A stretch of 64,000 bases of DNA, from assembly GCF_003268635.1 (NCBI RefSeq), contig NZ_CP029639.1, positions 6,554,001 to 6,618,000 of the forward strand, read 5' to 3'. The position numbers were made by a program, and so were the translations under genes. Below are positions 16,745-27,000 of this stretch, piece by piece. Under the pieces are notes generated by a model. It saw only the letters and a list, made by a program, of their open reading frames with translations, had not been told where the DNA came from and ran no database searches. How positions within the stretch are numbered: position 1 is the stretch's first letter; the number at the start of each line of letters is the position of its first letter. Source of the DNA: Paenibacillus sp. DCT19. Lineage in GTDB: Bacteria; Bacillota; Bacilli; Paenibacillales; Paenibacillaceae.

Positions 16745-16788
16745 AAAAAAACAAAAAAGAACCACCTTTGTAAGTACAAAGGCAGTTC
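16745..16788 (-). terminator. Terminator downstream of the sortase gene
   Basis: On the minus strand, GAACTGCCTTTGT and ACAAAGGTGGTTC form a hairpin followed by TTTTTTG and a further T run. The distance to the sortase stop is about 80 bases. Confidence 0.75.
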
Positions 16789-16870
16789 GGCAGTTCGGGA
16801 CTTCCACACTCACCAAATAGAGAACACAATATAAGGTAGAGAGATAAACGTAATTGAGGTTATAACATCG

Positions 16871-17650
16871 TCATGAAATCTTGCGGGCAACCACCGCTAA
16901 CCGTCCGTTCTCAGTTGAGTACTCGCACGTGGACAGGACAACTAGCTTGTCGCCATACTGTGCTGTTACCCCCGTGTCATATAGAGCGAGTTGTTGGATG
17001 TTCTGAATATAGGAATCGAACTCGGCTGGCGTGTTTACATGTTCAAGCTGATAGTATTTAAAAACGTCATCCGATTTGCGGTAGATTTCCGACACAATAA
17101 CGGCTACAATCTCATACTCTTCCTTCTCGTAAAGTGTGCTGAACTGGAAGGTAGCATGCTCTCTATAGAATCTTTCACTCTTGTATTTCATTAAGTCTTT
17201 AAACATCCAGCCACTTTTCATATGGTGACCATGAATGAGTAGAATATCTGAACCGTTGATCTGACTATGCTTATCCAAAAAAGGGAGGCCGCCATGGTTC
17301 TCTTTTTTATCAAAATCATGATCGAGGTAGTACTCTGCATCCCGTGGATTCTGCATCACAGGGTACTCAATACGAGTGCCGTCAATGTTCAGCCAGCCTG
17401 CAATATCCGAATTCCTCTCATACAGCTCTCGGAATTCGGGAAGCATGACCGGTTCAGCAGTCTTATTAGACAAAAGGGAGGGGACATAGTCCCCTCCGCC
17501 CTTGCCCGAACTATCCTTCCAAACCTTGGTCAACTCTGCGATTTTCTGCTGCTCAGCATAATCTCTCAGATACGTTCTCGTCATATTGACGAGAGAGAAA
17601 ACCAACACAAGGAGGGAAACGGCGATAAGAATTTTTTTGGTTTTGCTCAT
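16871..17650 (-). CDS. Class B-type sortase
   Basis: This is a 259-residue membrane-anchored transpeptidase. One N-terminal helix (ILIAVSLLVLVFSLVNM) is followed by a sortase domain: GWLNIDGTRIEYPVMQ, DHDFDKKENHGGLPFLD (a class B-like insertion), the catalytic His in LLIHGHHM, and the catalytic Cys and Arg in VVLSTCEYSTENGRLAVVAR. It starts behind AAAGGCGG, 19 bases after the stop of a very large protein ending in an APKTG sorting signal, so that protein is the obvious substrate. Clostridial class B sortases also use (S/P)PKTG-like signals. It would link the substrate to the peptidoglycan cross-bridge. Confidence 0.9.
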   Translation of the reverse strand: MSKTKKILIAVSLLVLVFSLVNMTRTYLRDYAEQQKIAELTKVWKDSSGKGGGDYVPSLLSNKTAEPVMLPEFRELYERNSDIAGWLNIDGTRIEYPVMQNPRDAEYYLDHDFDKKENHGGLPFLDKHSQINGSDILLIHGHHMKSGWMFKDLMKYKSERFYREHATFQFSTLYEKEEYEIVAVIVSEIYRKSDDVFKYYQLEHVNTPAEFDSYIQNIQQLALYDTGVTAQYGDKLVVLSTCEYSTENGRLAVVARKIS

Positions 17651-17669
17651 GTTCTTACCGCCTTTCCAA

Positions 17670-20600
17670 TCATTGAATTCGCTTGTTCTTCTTATTACCA
17701 AGTAAACAGAGCACAATCGTCATCAAGGACATCAGAGCCAGTGCCATATAGATCATTGGCGTTACGCTGTTGTCTCCCGTTTTCGGAGCATCGTCCAGCT
17801 CGTTGCTGACGTTGTTAACTTCATGGTTACCATTGTCGGTGTCGTTATTAACCTTGCCCGGATTTGTCGTACCTGTATCTGGGTCGGTATTATCGCTCAC
17901 CGGATTAGTCACTCCGTTACTTGGCTCGGGCGTTCCATCAACCGGATCGATAGTGCCGTTATCCGGATCAGTAGCTCCGTGATCTGGCTCGGTGGTGCCA
18001 TGAACTGGATCTGTCGTTCCATTGATCGGATCTGTAGTTCCGTTGACTGGCTCCGTCGTTCCATTGACCGGTTCGGTCGTTCCTTGAACTGGCTCGGTTG
18101 TTCCCTGACCTGGGTTAGTCGTTCCGTTACCCGGATCAGTTGTTCCATTCCCCGGCCCGCTTGTTCCGTTGCCCGGGTCAGTTGTTCCACCGCCACCGTT
18201 ACCGCCACCGGAACGAATTGGCTTCATAGGCACATCATATCTAACAATGTCGAAATCGACAGAGATCGTATTGCTTCGGTGTGTCTCGTATCCATCCTTC
18301 GTTACGATTAGATAATAATCCGCTTCAGGGAACACCATGTACGCATAAAAGCCATTGGCATCGCTATCCTGCTCTGGACTCTTATTGTCGTGCGGTGGGA
18401 AATTAGGAACCGCAGGAAGTGTTACTTTTGTACCCGGAATACGACCTTTATCTCGATTCCGCTGCGTATCCGCATAATACAGAGTAACGATGGCTCCTTC
18501 AATTTTCTTGCCAGTAGTCGCATCTCCGGTCGTTTCATCATAAACCGTACCGTAAGGGTCAACTAGCTCCTCGGAAATATTAAGTTCTCCGTTCGCCTTA
18601 ACATTCAGTTGTGCGACTTTGAGGAGTAATTCTTCGCCTGTCTCCGACTCATAACGAACTTCCATGATGTACTTCTGCTCGCTTAGCCCTTCTACGGAGA
18701 ACGTTCCATTTGAAGCCATCGGGAATGCTTTAGGACGACCATTTTCTTCAATATACGTACCGTCAATGTTCTTCAAATAGATATGCATATGACTGGTAAA
18801 CTCATCATTGAACAGTTCTGTTGTTCCGTTCAGTTGCTTGAACAGCACAATTCCTACTGCCGTAATATCGGCTGGAACAGTCTCGTCTGTCACGCTGCCA
18901 TCTACATTTGCTTTTTGCGTGAACTCGACAGGTACATCTTTACCACCTACGCGATACCACTTCGTATACGTGATGGTATAGTCCGTATCTGCCACAGCTG
19001 GAACTGCATACTCACCGTTCTCATTCGTCACTGTCTGAATTTTCTCACCTGTCTTCAGATCAGTTACTGTAATTGGCGCATTAGGAATGACTTCGCCTGT
19101 ATTGTTGTTACGCAGGACGCCCTCCAGATACGGACGAGTATTTACATAATCTGCTCTGGACACTTGTTTCTCAGGAATCGTGCCTGTACGGACAAAGCTT
19201 TCCGGATCTGTCACATAACCATCTGTCGTGTAATCCTCTTGGGTTACTGTATATTCCAGATTGGTCGGAAGATCTTGTACACCGAGTGTCTGTCCATCGG
19301 TAAGCTCAAAGGTATCTCCATTACGGATAACACCTGTGCTACCGTCTGACTTCACATAAACATAGGATTCGTCCGCCCCTTCACCTGTGAAAGTGATCGT
19401 GTACGTGAACGGTTTTTGTTTGTCGTCGTCTTTACCTTTAACAGTGTTGCTGATGAGCAGACCACCTTTTAACATACGGATATTCGTATATGGCGCTACT
19501 TCATCTGTGCCGTCCATCACTCCGGTATAATACCGTTCCTCAGGATTAGTCACGTAATCCTCGGCTGTGTAATCCTGCTGGGTAATGGTGTATTTTAGAT
19601 GCTTAGGTAAACCCACCAGATCCAGTGTCTCTCCATCCTTAAGTCTGAAAGTATCACCGGATTTGATTGTACCTGTACTACCATCTGATTTCTCGTAAGT
19701 GTAGCTTCCATCCTTACCCGCATCCTCCAAGATAACGGTGTACTCGAATTCCTTCGTTGGGTCACCGCCGTTGCCCATCACTGTATTGCTGATGGTCAGC
19801 TTGTTAACGATGCGTTCATTAATGAAATCTGCCTTATGATCGCCTTTGTTCACGACTGTGCCAGAATACTCTCTCGTCTCTGGTGTAGTGGTGTAGCCAT
19901 CACTAGTCGTATAATCAGCCTCGGTCACGGTATACACAAGATCTGCAGGCAATGCCGCGAGCGTCACAGATTCCCCATGCTTAAGCGTAATTTTATCTCC
20001 GCTCTTGATCTTGCCAGACGTACCATTTGACTTCGTGTAGGCATATTCCTTGTCCTTGCCTTCACCATCGAAATTCACAGTGTATTCGAAGTCCTTGGAA
20101 GGATCACTTCCATTTCCTTGCACTGTATTGCTGATCGTTAACTTACCTTGTGCTGGCGTAGGCACGATCAGTGGAAGTTCAGAGTTCACTTTTATGCCGT
20201 CTACCCAGATTGGTTTACCAGGTGTATTGCCAACGTACACTTGATAAATTTTGGTCATAGGCAACCATGTTGTTGTATCGATATACGTTTCCTTCAGCTC
20301 ATAATATCCGGGGTCTGGGATGAGTAGATTCAGTTTCCCTTCACTATTCGTTGTGCCATCAGTGACGCGATCCCCGTTGCTTTTCTTGTAAAGTGTGAAT
20401 TCCACGTCTTTTAACGGATTGTTGTTCGGATCTACCTTCCTCAAAGGCAAGAGCGCATTGGAGGTTGAAGTACCAGCTACGTCTGAACTGTCCAGCGTGC
20501 TTTCACTTCTGGCACTAACCGATTTCAGCTTATCATCGCCCATAAGCTTAACCTCATTGCCCATTTTATCTCCAGCTTTTGCTGTAGTCGGGTCAACCTC

Positions 20601-23600
20601 GGTTTGGTAGACAAACTGATAGAACTTGTTCGGATCGTCCATTTTGAATAACAAAACAGTAGTGCCATCCACTCCCGGCGCAGCTTCTACCTGGACTTCA
20701 GCATTCGGATCACTAAGATCGAGTGCAGCGCCAGTTCGCTCGAGAGCACCACTAGCAGTCAGTGTAGCCGGATAGACCGCCATGCTTGGTGCTGACAGCA
20801 CAAGCTTTCCATCTACCTCATAACGCAGATTCATACCTGCACCTAGCGTATCCTGTAAATACGCACCCTGCTGCATGTTGAATGGTGGTGTATAATTTAC
20901 CGTCCACTCCAGTACGCCTGGAACAGGTTTAGTTACCGACTTGCCTAGTGTCTGAATAGGTACGATAATCTTACGTTGTTCCGTAACAACCTTCTCTTCT
21001 CCGCCCCAGGTCATATGTAGGTCGGCTTTGTTGTACATCACTTGTTTATCAGTACCATTCGTAGTGTAATCCTCTATATATTGCGCAAGAGCTTCATTGG
21101 AAGGTCTTGCTTTGACCAAAATGATATAAGGACTTTCTAATTTCGAAAAGGTAAACGTTCCTACGTTTCCGCTATGGGAGAAGTTTACCACGTGGGCAGC
21201 TGTGCCCGGTTCAATCACTGTTCTTGCATCGTTTCTAGTACCATATTCTGTTCCCGAACTATTGTCCGAGAATCCTTTCCATAGCTCAAAATCCTTACCT
21301 TCGGAGTACGGTACGAATTCCCAGCCTTCGGGCAACGTATCCACTAGCTTAATATTGCTAATAACTCGATTACCGCCGTCCTTAGCCATTTCTTCTGTGT
21401 TATATCCAGGCATATTGACCCCTAAACGGAATGTAACCGTCTTGGTAATTCTGTCATAGCCAGAAATGGTCCATGCATCATTGTTATCGTTTCGAATGTA
21501 GCTGCTCACATTATTCGGACTAACATTCTCCGGCGTGCCATCTGCTTTCAATGGCTTCGACGCATAGAGCATATCCTTGTTTAACATCCGAAGGTGAAGG
21601 TTTGCGTTATTTTGCGCTTGAATTACAGTCTCACCATCAATCAGTAAAGCCCGATTCCAGATTGATTTCCCTGTATTAATATCCTGTTTGAAAAGGACAT
21701 CCGTGTTGGTCTCCAGTGCACGGAAGCTGAAGGATGCTGCTGCTTCGGTGTATCCAGTCACCTTGATTAAATCCGCTACTACTTTACCATCTACGGTTAA
21801 AGGAATACTTTTCATGGTCAGACCGCTTGCATTCGTCTTTAGCGTGCCTTCCTGATATTTACTCCAAAGCTGCGCGTTATTGATGTTTCCTTTAATCTTG
21901 GCAATAGTGTCAGCACTCACCTCACCAGTCTCATCCATAGCATTGTCCAAAACGTTCAAATTCCCGCCATGCACCAGCACATCGTATACGGCAGCATTGG
22001 GCAATGCATACTGTGGATTAAGATTAACCGTCCATGTAATTCCGCCCAGATTGTAATCCTCTGTCGATACAGCACCTGTTTTGGTAAACGCATGTGCGCC
22101 AACCGTGACGGAGGCCTCATCCGTAACCGCACTAGGTCTTGTACCCGCAGTTACGTTATTGTTCTGTATGCCGCCTGGTGTAGCCAAATTCCAGTTGGTA
22201 CGAGGCGTGATCTGGAAGTTCGAACCGCTAATGACCTTGCTTTGAATCAGCAATTCTACTCTACCGTTAATTTCTCCAAAGGAATAAGTCCCGCTCGCAT
22301 CTGGTACAATAGCCTGCACCTCTGATGCATTGCCATCTACCATTGTCTGCCATGTAGCAGAGGTGAACTCCAGCCCTGCAGGAAGTACATTGGTGATGGT
22401 AAAGTCCTGTAGTCCTCTTTTGTTATACTGGTTAACGACAACTTTCCATGTGATCATTTCATTCGAGTGGTCATATGAGGCAGATGCTTGAATCCAGTCT
22501 GGAGCAAAAGAAATCTCTAGTGCTGTATTCACTAACATCGTAGCGTCCTGTCTCAGTTCCACTTTGCCCTGCATATCCCGGTGACTTCGACCAAGGTTGC
22601 CTGGCGGAGTACGATATTCGTAATAATAAGCTTCCTTAGGAATCCAAGTCTTATATTCAACCTTTGGATCCAGACCTGTTCCTTCTGGAAATGTGTATGT
22701 CAGTGATCCATCTGCGCCAATGACTGGAGTTACATTCTGATCATTAACCTTGAATGAGTCCTCCATATAAATGCCTTGAACATTACCGAAGCCAGTATTA
22801 TAAACGGAGGGATTCGTATAAAATACCTTTCCGTCTAACGGCAGCTTAACGGTGTTATCAAACTTATCACTTGAAGATACGTTGGACTGCCAAGTAACTG
22901 CACCTTCAACAAATTGTGCTGGTTGAATTCCACGATAACTATACTGATCCCATCTCACCATTCCAGGTGAGCTTAGCGTAATGCTATAAGCCGGGGTAAC
23001 ATCCGGATTTTTTAGCTGGTATGCTCCACCAAAAATCGAGATCGGTTTGCTATCACCGTAATTCAAGCCTGTTACATCCGAATTGGCCGTGGTATCAAAG
23101 CTGAATGTGACCGCTTTACCAATACCATTGAAAAACAGATCATCACCATTAAATACAATCCGGATGCTATTCGGAGTGAAATAAACGGTACCAAGCTGTT
23201 TCACACCATTTTCAGTAGTGGCATTCAAGGTTCTGGTCGCTGTTGGCAGAACGACCTCCTTGAAGTAGGTGTCTCTTTTTAGCTCAATAAAGTCACCCTT
23301 CTGCAAGTACTTCGTCGTATCGTTCTGATCCTGTGTACCAACATAGTCACCCATTACCGGCACTTTGAGCCCCTCTGATGTAAGGGTAAATGCCTGTCTC
23401 CCCTGGATGGTACCGCCTGGAGCAACTTCAGTTCCTTGCGTTACTTTCAGTGGAAAGATTGCATTTGCATCCATGAATACTGCTGTTTTGTCCGATGGAT
23501 CGACGGCCATTAGCCCCACCATGCTATTAGCTTGCGGCTTGGACTCCGCCTCAGGTGTCAACGTTGGACTGTCTGAAGAAGGTTCTTCTGCTGCATCGTT

Positions 23601-23876
23601 TGCTTCTTCTTCTTCTTCTGCTGGCGGCAGATTGTTCTCCGACGTTTCATCTGACGGATCACTCACTTCCTCCGCTTCCGAGGAAGAATTGTCTGATGGA
23701 AGCTCGCCTGTTGCGTCGTCCACCACCTCTGACGTCGATTGTGATTCGACTACGCTCAGTGAGCCGGAATCGTCATTCGCCAATGCAGCAGCAGGGAACG
23801 CTACAGTTTGCAAGACAAGCATAATTGCCAAGCAGATCGATAGCATCGTTTTACCTATACTGCGTTTGTGTTTCAA
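17670..23876 (-). CDS. Giant sortase-anchored surface adhesin with Cna-B-like repeats
   Basis: This is a 2068-residue wall protein. I place the start at the TTG behind GTGGAGGAG, giving MKHKRSIGKTMLSICL and a signal peptide ending ALA; longer frames upstream lack a ribosome site. Order: acidic Ser/Glu linker (about 30-130); long beta-rich adhesin region (to about 1120); a SpaA/Cna-B prealbumin-like domain (about 1130-1215, LPLRKVDPNNNPLKDVEFTL); three tandem domains of about 105 residues, each with xxISNTVxGxxxDxxKxFEYT and a closing TEADYTTSDGY-like strand (about 1240-1580); carboxypeptidase-regulatory-like domains; a run of 7-residue Gly-Thr-Thr-x-Pro repeats; then APKTGD, a membrane helix and a Lys/Arg tail. 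Cna-B-type domains often carry isopeptide bonds. The ligand is unknown. Confidence 0.85.
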   Translation of the reverse strand: MKHKRSIGKTMLSICLAIMLVLQTVAFPAAALANDDSGSLSVVESQSTSEVVDDATGELPSDNSSSEAEEVSDPSDETSENNLPPAEEEEEANDAAEEPSSDSPTLTPEAESKPQANSMVGLMAVDPSDKTAVFMDANAIFPLKVTQGTEVAPGGTIQGRQAFTLTSEGLKVPVMGDYVGTQDQNDTTKYLQKGDFIELKRDTYFKEVVLPTATRTLNATTENGVKQLGTVYFTPNSIRIVFNGDDLFFNGIGKAVTFSFDTTANSDVTGLNYGDSKPISIFGGAYQLKNPDVTPAYSITLSSPGMVRWDQYSYRGIQPAQFVEGAVTWQSNVSSSDKFDNTVKLPLDGKVFYTNPSVYNTGFGNVQGIYMEDSFKVNDQNVTPVIGADGSLTYTFPEGTGLDPKVEYKTWIPKEAYYYEYRTPPGNLGRSHRDMQGKVELRQDATMLVNTALEISFAPDWIQASASYDHSNEMITWKVVVNQYNKRGLQDFTITNVLPAGLEFTSATWQTMVDGNASEVQAIVPDASGTYSFGEINGRVELLIQSKVISGSNFQITPRTNWNLATPGGIQNNNVTAGTRPSAVTDEASVTVGAHAFTKTGAVSTEDYNLGGITWTVNLNPQYALPNAAVYDVLVHGGNLNVLDNAMDETGEVSADTIAKIKGNINNAQLWSKYQEGTLKTNASGLTMKSIPLTVDGKVVADLIKVTGYTEAAASFSFRALETNTDVLFKQDINTGKSIWNRALLIDGETVIQAQNNANLHLRMLNKDMLYASKPLKADGTPENVSPNNVSSYIRNDNNDAWTISGYDRITKTVTFRLGVNMPGYNTEEMAKDGGNRVISNIKLVDTLPEGWEFVPYSEGKDFELWKGFSDNSSGTEYGTRNDARTVIEPGTAAHVVNFSHSGNVGTFTFSKLESPYIILVKARPSNEALAQYIEDYTTNGTDKQVMYNKADLHMTWGGEEKVVTEQRKIIVPIQTLGKSVTKPVPGVLEWTVNYTPPFNMQQGAYLQDTLGAGMNLRYEVDGKLVLSAPSMAVYPATLTASGALERTGAALDLSDPNAEVQVEAAPGVDGTTVLLFKMDDPNKFYQFVYQTEVDPTTAKAGDKMGNEVKLMGDDKLKSVSARSESTLDSSDVAGTSTSNALLPLRKVDPNNNPLKDVEFTLYKKSNGDRVTDGTTNSEGKLNLLIPDPGYYELKETYIDTTTWLPMTKIYQVYVGNTPGKPIWVDGIKVNSELPLIVPTPAQGKLTISNTVQGNGSDPSKDFEYTVNFDGEGKDKEYAYTKSNGTSGKIKSGDKITLKHGESVTLAALPADLVYTVTEADYTTSDGYTTTPETREYSGTVVNKGDHKADFINERIVNKLTISNTVMGNGGDPTKEFEYTVILEDAGKDGSYTYEKSDGSTGTIKSGDTFRLKDGETLDLVGLPKHLKYTITQQDYTAEDYVTNPEERYYTGVMDGTDEVAPYTNIRMLKGGLLISNTVKGKDDDKQKPFTYTITFTGEGADESYVYVKSDGSTGVIRNGDTFELTDGQTLGVQDLPTNLEYTVTQEDYTTDGYVTDPESFVRTGTIPEKQVSRADYVNTRPYLEGVLRNNNTGEVIPNAPITVTDLKTGEKIQTVTNENGEYAVPAVADTDYTITYTKWYRVGGKDVPVEFTQKANVDGSVTDETVPADITAVGIVLFKQLNGTTELFNDEFTSHMHIYLKNIDGTYIEENGRPKAFPMASNGTFSVEGLSEQKYIMEVRYESETGEELLLKVAQLNVKANGELNISEELVDPYGTVYDETTGDATTGKKIEGAIVTLYYADTQRNRDKGRIPGTKVTLPAVPNFPPHDNKSPEQDSDANGFYAYMVFPEADYYLIVTKDGYETHRSNTISVDFDIVRYDVPMKPIRSGGGNGGGGTTDPGNGTSGPGNGTTDPGNGTTNPGQGTTEPVQGTTEPVNGTTEPVNGTTDPINGTTDPVHGTTEPDHGATDPDNGTIDPVDGTPEPSNGVTNPVSDNTDPDTGTTNPGKVNNDTDNGNHEVNNVSNELDDAPKTGDNSVTPMIYMALALMSLMTIVLCLLGNKKNKRIQ
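17885..18200 (-). repeat. Tandem 21-bp repeats encoding a 7-residue stalk motif
   Basis: About 13 consecutive units of G-T-T-(D/E/N)-P-x-x are encoded by degenerate 21-bp repeats with a GTTCC core on the plus strand. They form a Pro/Thr-rich stalk just before the sorting signal. Copy number in such tracts commonly varies between strains. Confidence 0.85.
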
Positions 23877-24029
23877 TATCGAAATCTCCTCCACTTCTGA
23901 AAATTTTAGTTGCTGTCTGCCACTTATGTACGTTCTCTCCTGATCTCTTACACTCAAGAAAGTGACAAAGTGAGCCAATTTAATGGCATATTCGACCATT
24001 CTAATGTAGAGACCTATACAAAACCTCAA

Positions 24030-24068
24030 CAAAAAAAGGCAACCCCTCTGCGTTACAAAGGGATTGCC
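24030..24068 (-). terminator. Terminator between the two giant surface genes
   Basis: On the minus strand, AGGCAATCCCTTT and AGAGGGGTTGCCT form a stem followed by seven T. It lies just after the VWA/SLH protein gene, so the adhesin-sortase pair probably has its own promoter in the 23877-24030 leader. Confidence 0.8.
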
Positions 24069-24090
24069 TCTTCTTATTGGTAAAGCAAGA

Positions 24091-27000
24091 TTACCACAGA
24101 TCTTCTGGGATATACTTGATCATCATTTCAGATCCATCTTCATTAATTTGATACGTATGCGTTCTTGTTGCTTCCTCAACCTGTCCGAATGACCATTTGT
24201 CTTGACGGTTATCCGGATACGAAGGTTCAACTCCCGTTAGAGGACCTCTGTACAGCATACCGTTAATCATCTTAACGGCTTCCTCACGGGTGAGCTGACC
24301 TCCAGGCTGGAAGGAACCATCCTTATAACCCGATACGATACCGAAGCGGAACACTTCCTCAATCGACTGCTCTGCCCAGTTCTTCTCAATATCGGTAAAC
24401 GAGCTTATTCTCAAAATAGGATCGATCCGCAGCTCTTTCGCAACGCCCAGATAGCGGGCGATAGCTGTTGCCAGCTCTGCTCTTGTAATCGGCTGATCTG
24501 GTTTGAACGTATGATCGGCATAGCCTTTAAATATTTCTCTGTTTGCGACTGCTTCGATATACTCAGCACCCCAGTAATCTGTAGTAACGTCATCGAATAG
24601 CTTCACATGTCGAACCTCATCTTGCAACTTCAGTGTACGGGCAAAAATAGCAGCAATCTCCGCACGAGTAATGAGTTTCTCAGGCTTCACATTACCATCC
24701 GGGTAACCCATAATATACCGATCATGCTGATGCTCGTAACGGTTAGAATACATCATCACTTTAATTAAAGATGTGTCGTCCTGCACATTCATAAGCTTAA
24801 GCTTATCGTCTGTGCCAATGGCAGCCGTTACGGCAGCGTAGTTCTCGCCTTCGTTCATTTCATTGACCTTGAGCTTGAACGTCAGTTTACCCTGCGTGCC
24901 TCCTGCAAGCTTACCTAGCGCCCACTTCAGTTCTTGATCTGTTACCACACCACCGTTTGCATCAACTAAGCTCATTCCTGCCGGGATGTTGGCTTTAACG
25001 TACACGTTGCCTGCCTCAGTCAACGTTTTGTTAGCGTAAATAATCGTGAAGGTTATCGTATCGCCTTCTCTGACTTTCATTTTGTCGACAAGAACCGCTG
25101 TAGCAAGGTCAATCGACTCTGCCGTGCCCGATGCTGGGTCAGTAGGCTGTGTCGTGCTGATTGGCGGTGTGACAGGATTGGTCACAGTTGGTGGCGTAAC
25201 AGGTGTTCCGATTGGAGAACCCCCTCCGCTAGATGAAGACAGAGGTGTCATGCTAAAGTCGTACAACACAATTTCCGTACCGACATGAATCAGTGGACGA
25301 CTTGGATCAACAAATCTACTGTCAAAATCCTTATATCCTGCCTTTGTCGCCGTTAAATAATAATCTGTATGCGGAAATACCATATATGCATATTGTCCTG
25401 TCGCATCACTTGTCTGTGGGTTGGCATTATCCGCTGGCGGGAAGCCGTTCACAGGCGGTAAGATTACTTCTGTTCCGTTGCTGTAATGAAGCTTAACGAC
25501 TGCACCCGGTATTGGGTTACCCGTAACGGAATCCGTGATTGTGCCGTAGGGGTCAATAAGCACCTCACTGATGCTGATTTGACCGTTAGAACTGATCTCC
25601 ACCTTCGTATGACCAATAATAACAGGCTTGGTTCCGCCTTCAGGAAGCGGAATATTATAGATGACATCTGCAGTATAGCTACCATCCAGCACGCTGTCGA
25701 TGTTAAATACCCCATTGGAGTCAATTGAGCCTGTATGGGCACCATTACCATCGGTTAGCGATATGGTATAACCTCCGCCTACCGTTCCGTTTAGTGCCGA
25801 GGTACCGTTTTGGGATGATCCAATTAAAATAACACCGGAGACGGTTTTGTTCGCCTCATAGGATTGTCCATCAATATTAGCATTCACTGGAACGCTCTGA
25901 TGAAATGTAACGGACGTTTTCTTGCCACCAATTTCAATGGGCTTGGTAATGGAGACATCATATGTCTCACTGCCCTTCGGTATAGCTATGGTGTAAGCTC
26001 CGTCAGCCTCAGTAACTGCAACAGCATGAAAATCAACAATACCGTCACCGTCAAAATCTTTACTTACAGTAATACTTGCGCCTGCTATAGGGTGACCCAG
26101 TGAGTCTGTAACCACACCTGTAATAACGCCTGGAGTGAACGTAATATAGATGGTATCACTCACGTAGAGACCTCTTTGACTATCGTCAACCGTTGCCCTC
26201 AACGGGATAGAAATAGGATCTGTACCTCCAAGAGTGCCTGCGGTGAACGTTGTGGTTGCGATCCCTTGTGCATCCGTTGAGACGCTCACCGTATTCGAGT
26301 TACCTGTAAAATGACCGTACATCGTATCTGGCACATCAAATACAACTTGAACTCCAGCCTGAGGACGACCCTCGATATCAGTCACTACAGCTTTGAAAAC
26401 CGATGTGGCTGTACCATTCCCGAGTATGGACGAGGGGTTGGCTGTCAGTGTAATTTTGTACTCGACGAGCTCAAAATCCTCGGTAACAACGCCGTTCGCA
26501 TTGCCGTTGACTGTAGATACTGAAACCTCTCTATGAGCAGGACTATACTCATGACTAACGACTTCTAAAATATATTTATTGATCACAACATTATCGAAGT
26601 TGTACTTACCATCTGAACCTGTTGTAACCCGTCCCTTCTCTTTCCCTGCAAGATCACGCAAAATCACTGTCGCATCGGATATCGGATCTCCCGTTTTCTT
26701 ATCAATCACCGTTCCGTTAATACTCGGATTGGTAAACGTGATCGTCACCGTGGCTACGTTTGACTCACCTACGCCATCCGAAGCTTGATACGTGAACGTC
26801 ACACTGCCCGACGCGTCTTCTTTCGCCTCAAACGTGAATGAACCATCCGTATTTACAGTCAGCGTACCTTTACTTGGATCGCTAATTGGACTCATATTCA
26901 CGGCTGTGAGTGTATTATTGCCTACAACCGTATCATTGGCTAGAATACCGTTTGCCGAAGGAACAGTCAGTTTACCTCCCCTAACAACCTGGTAGCCGTC

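Noticed and set aside
17885..18200. CRISPR-like regularity of the 21-bp repeats
   Set aside because: The repeats are contiguous, in frame and code for a Thr/Pro-rich stalk.
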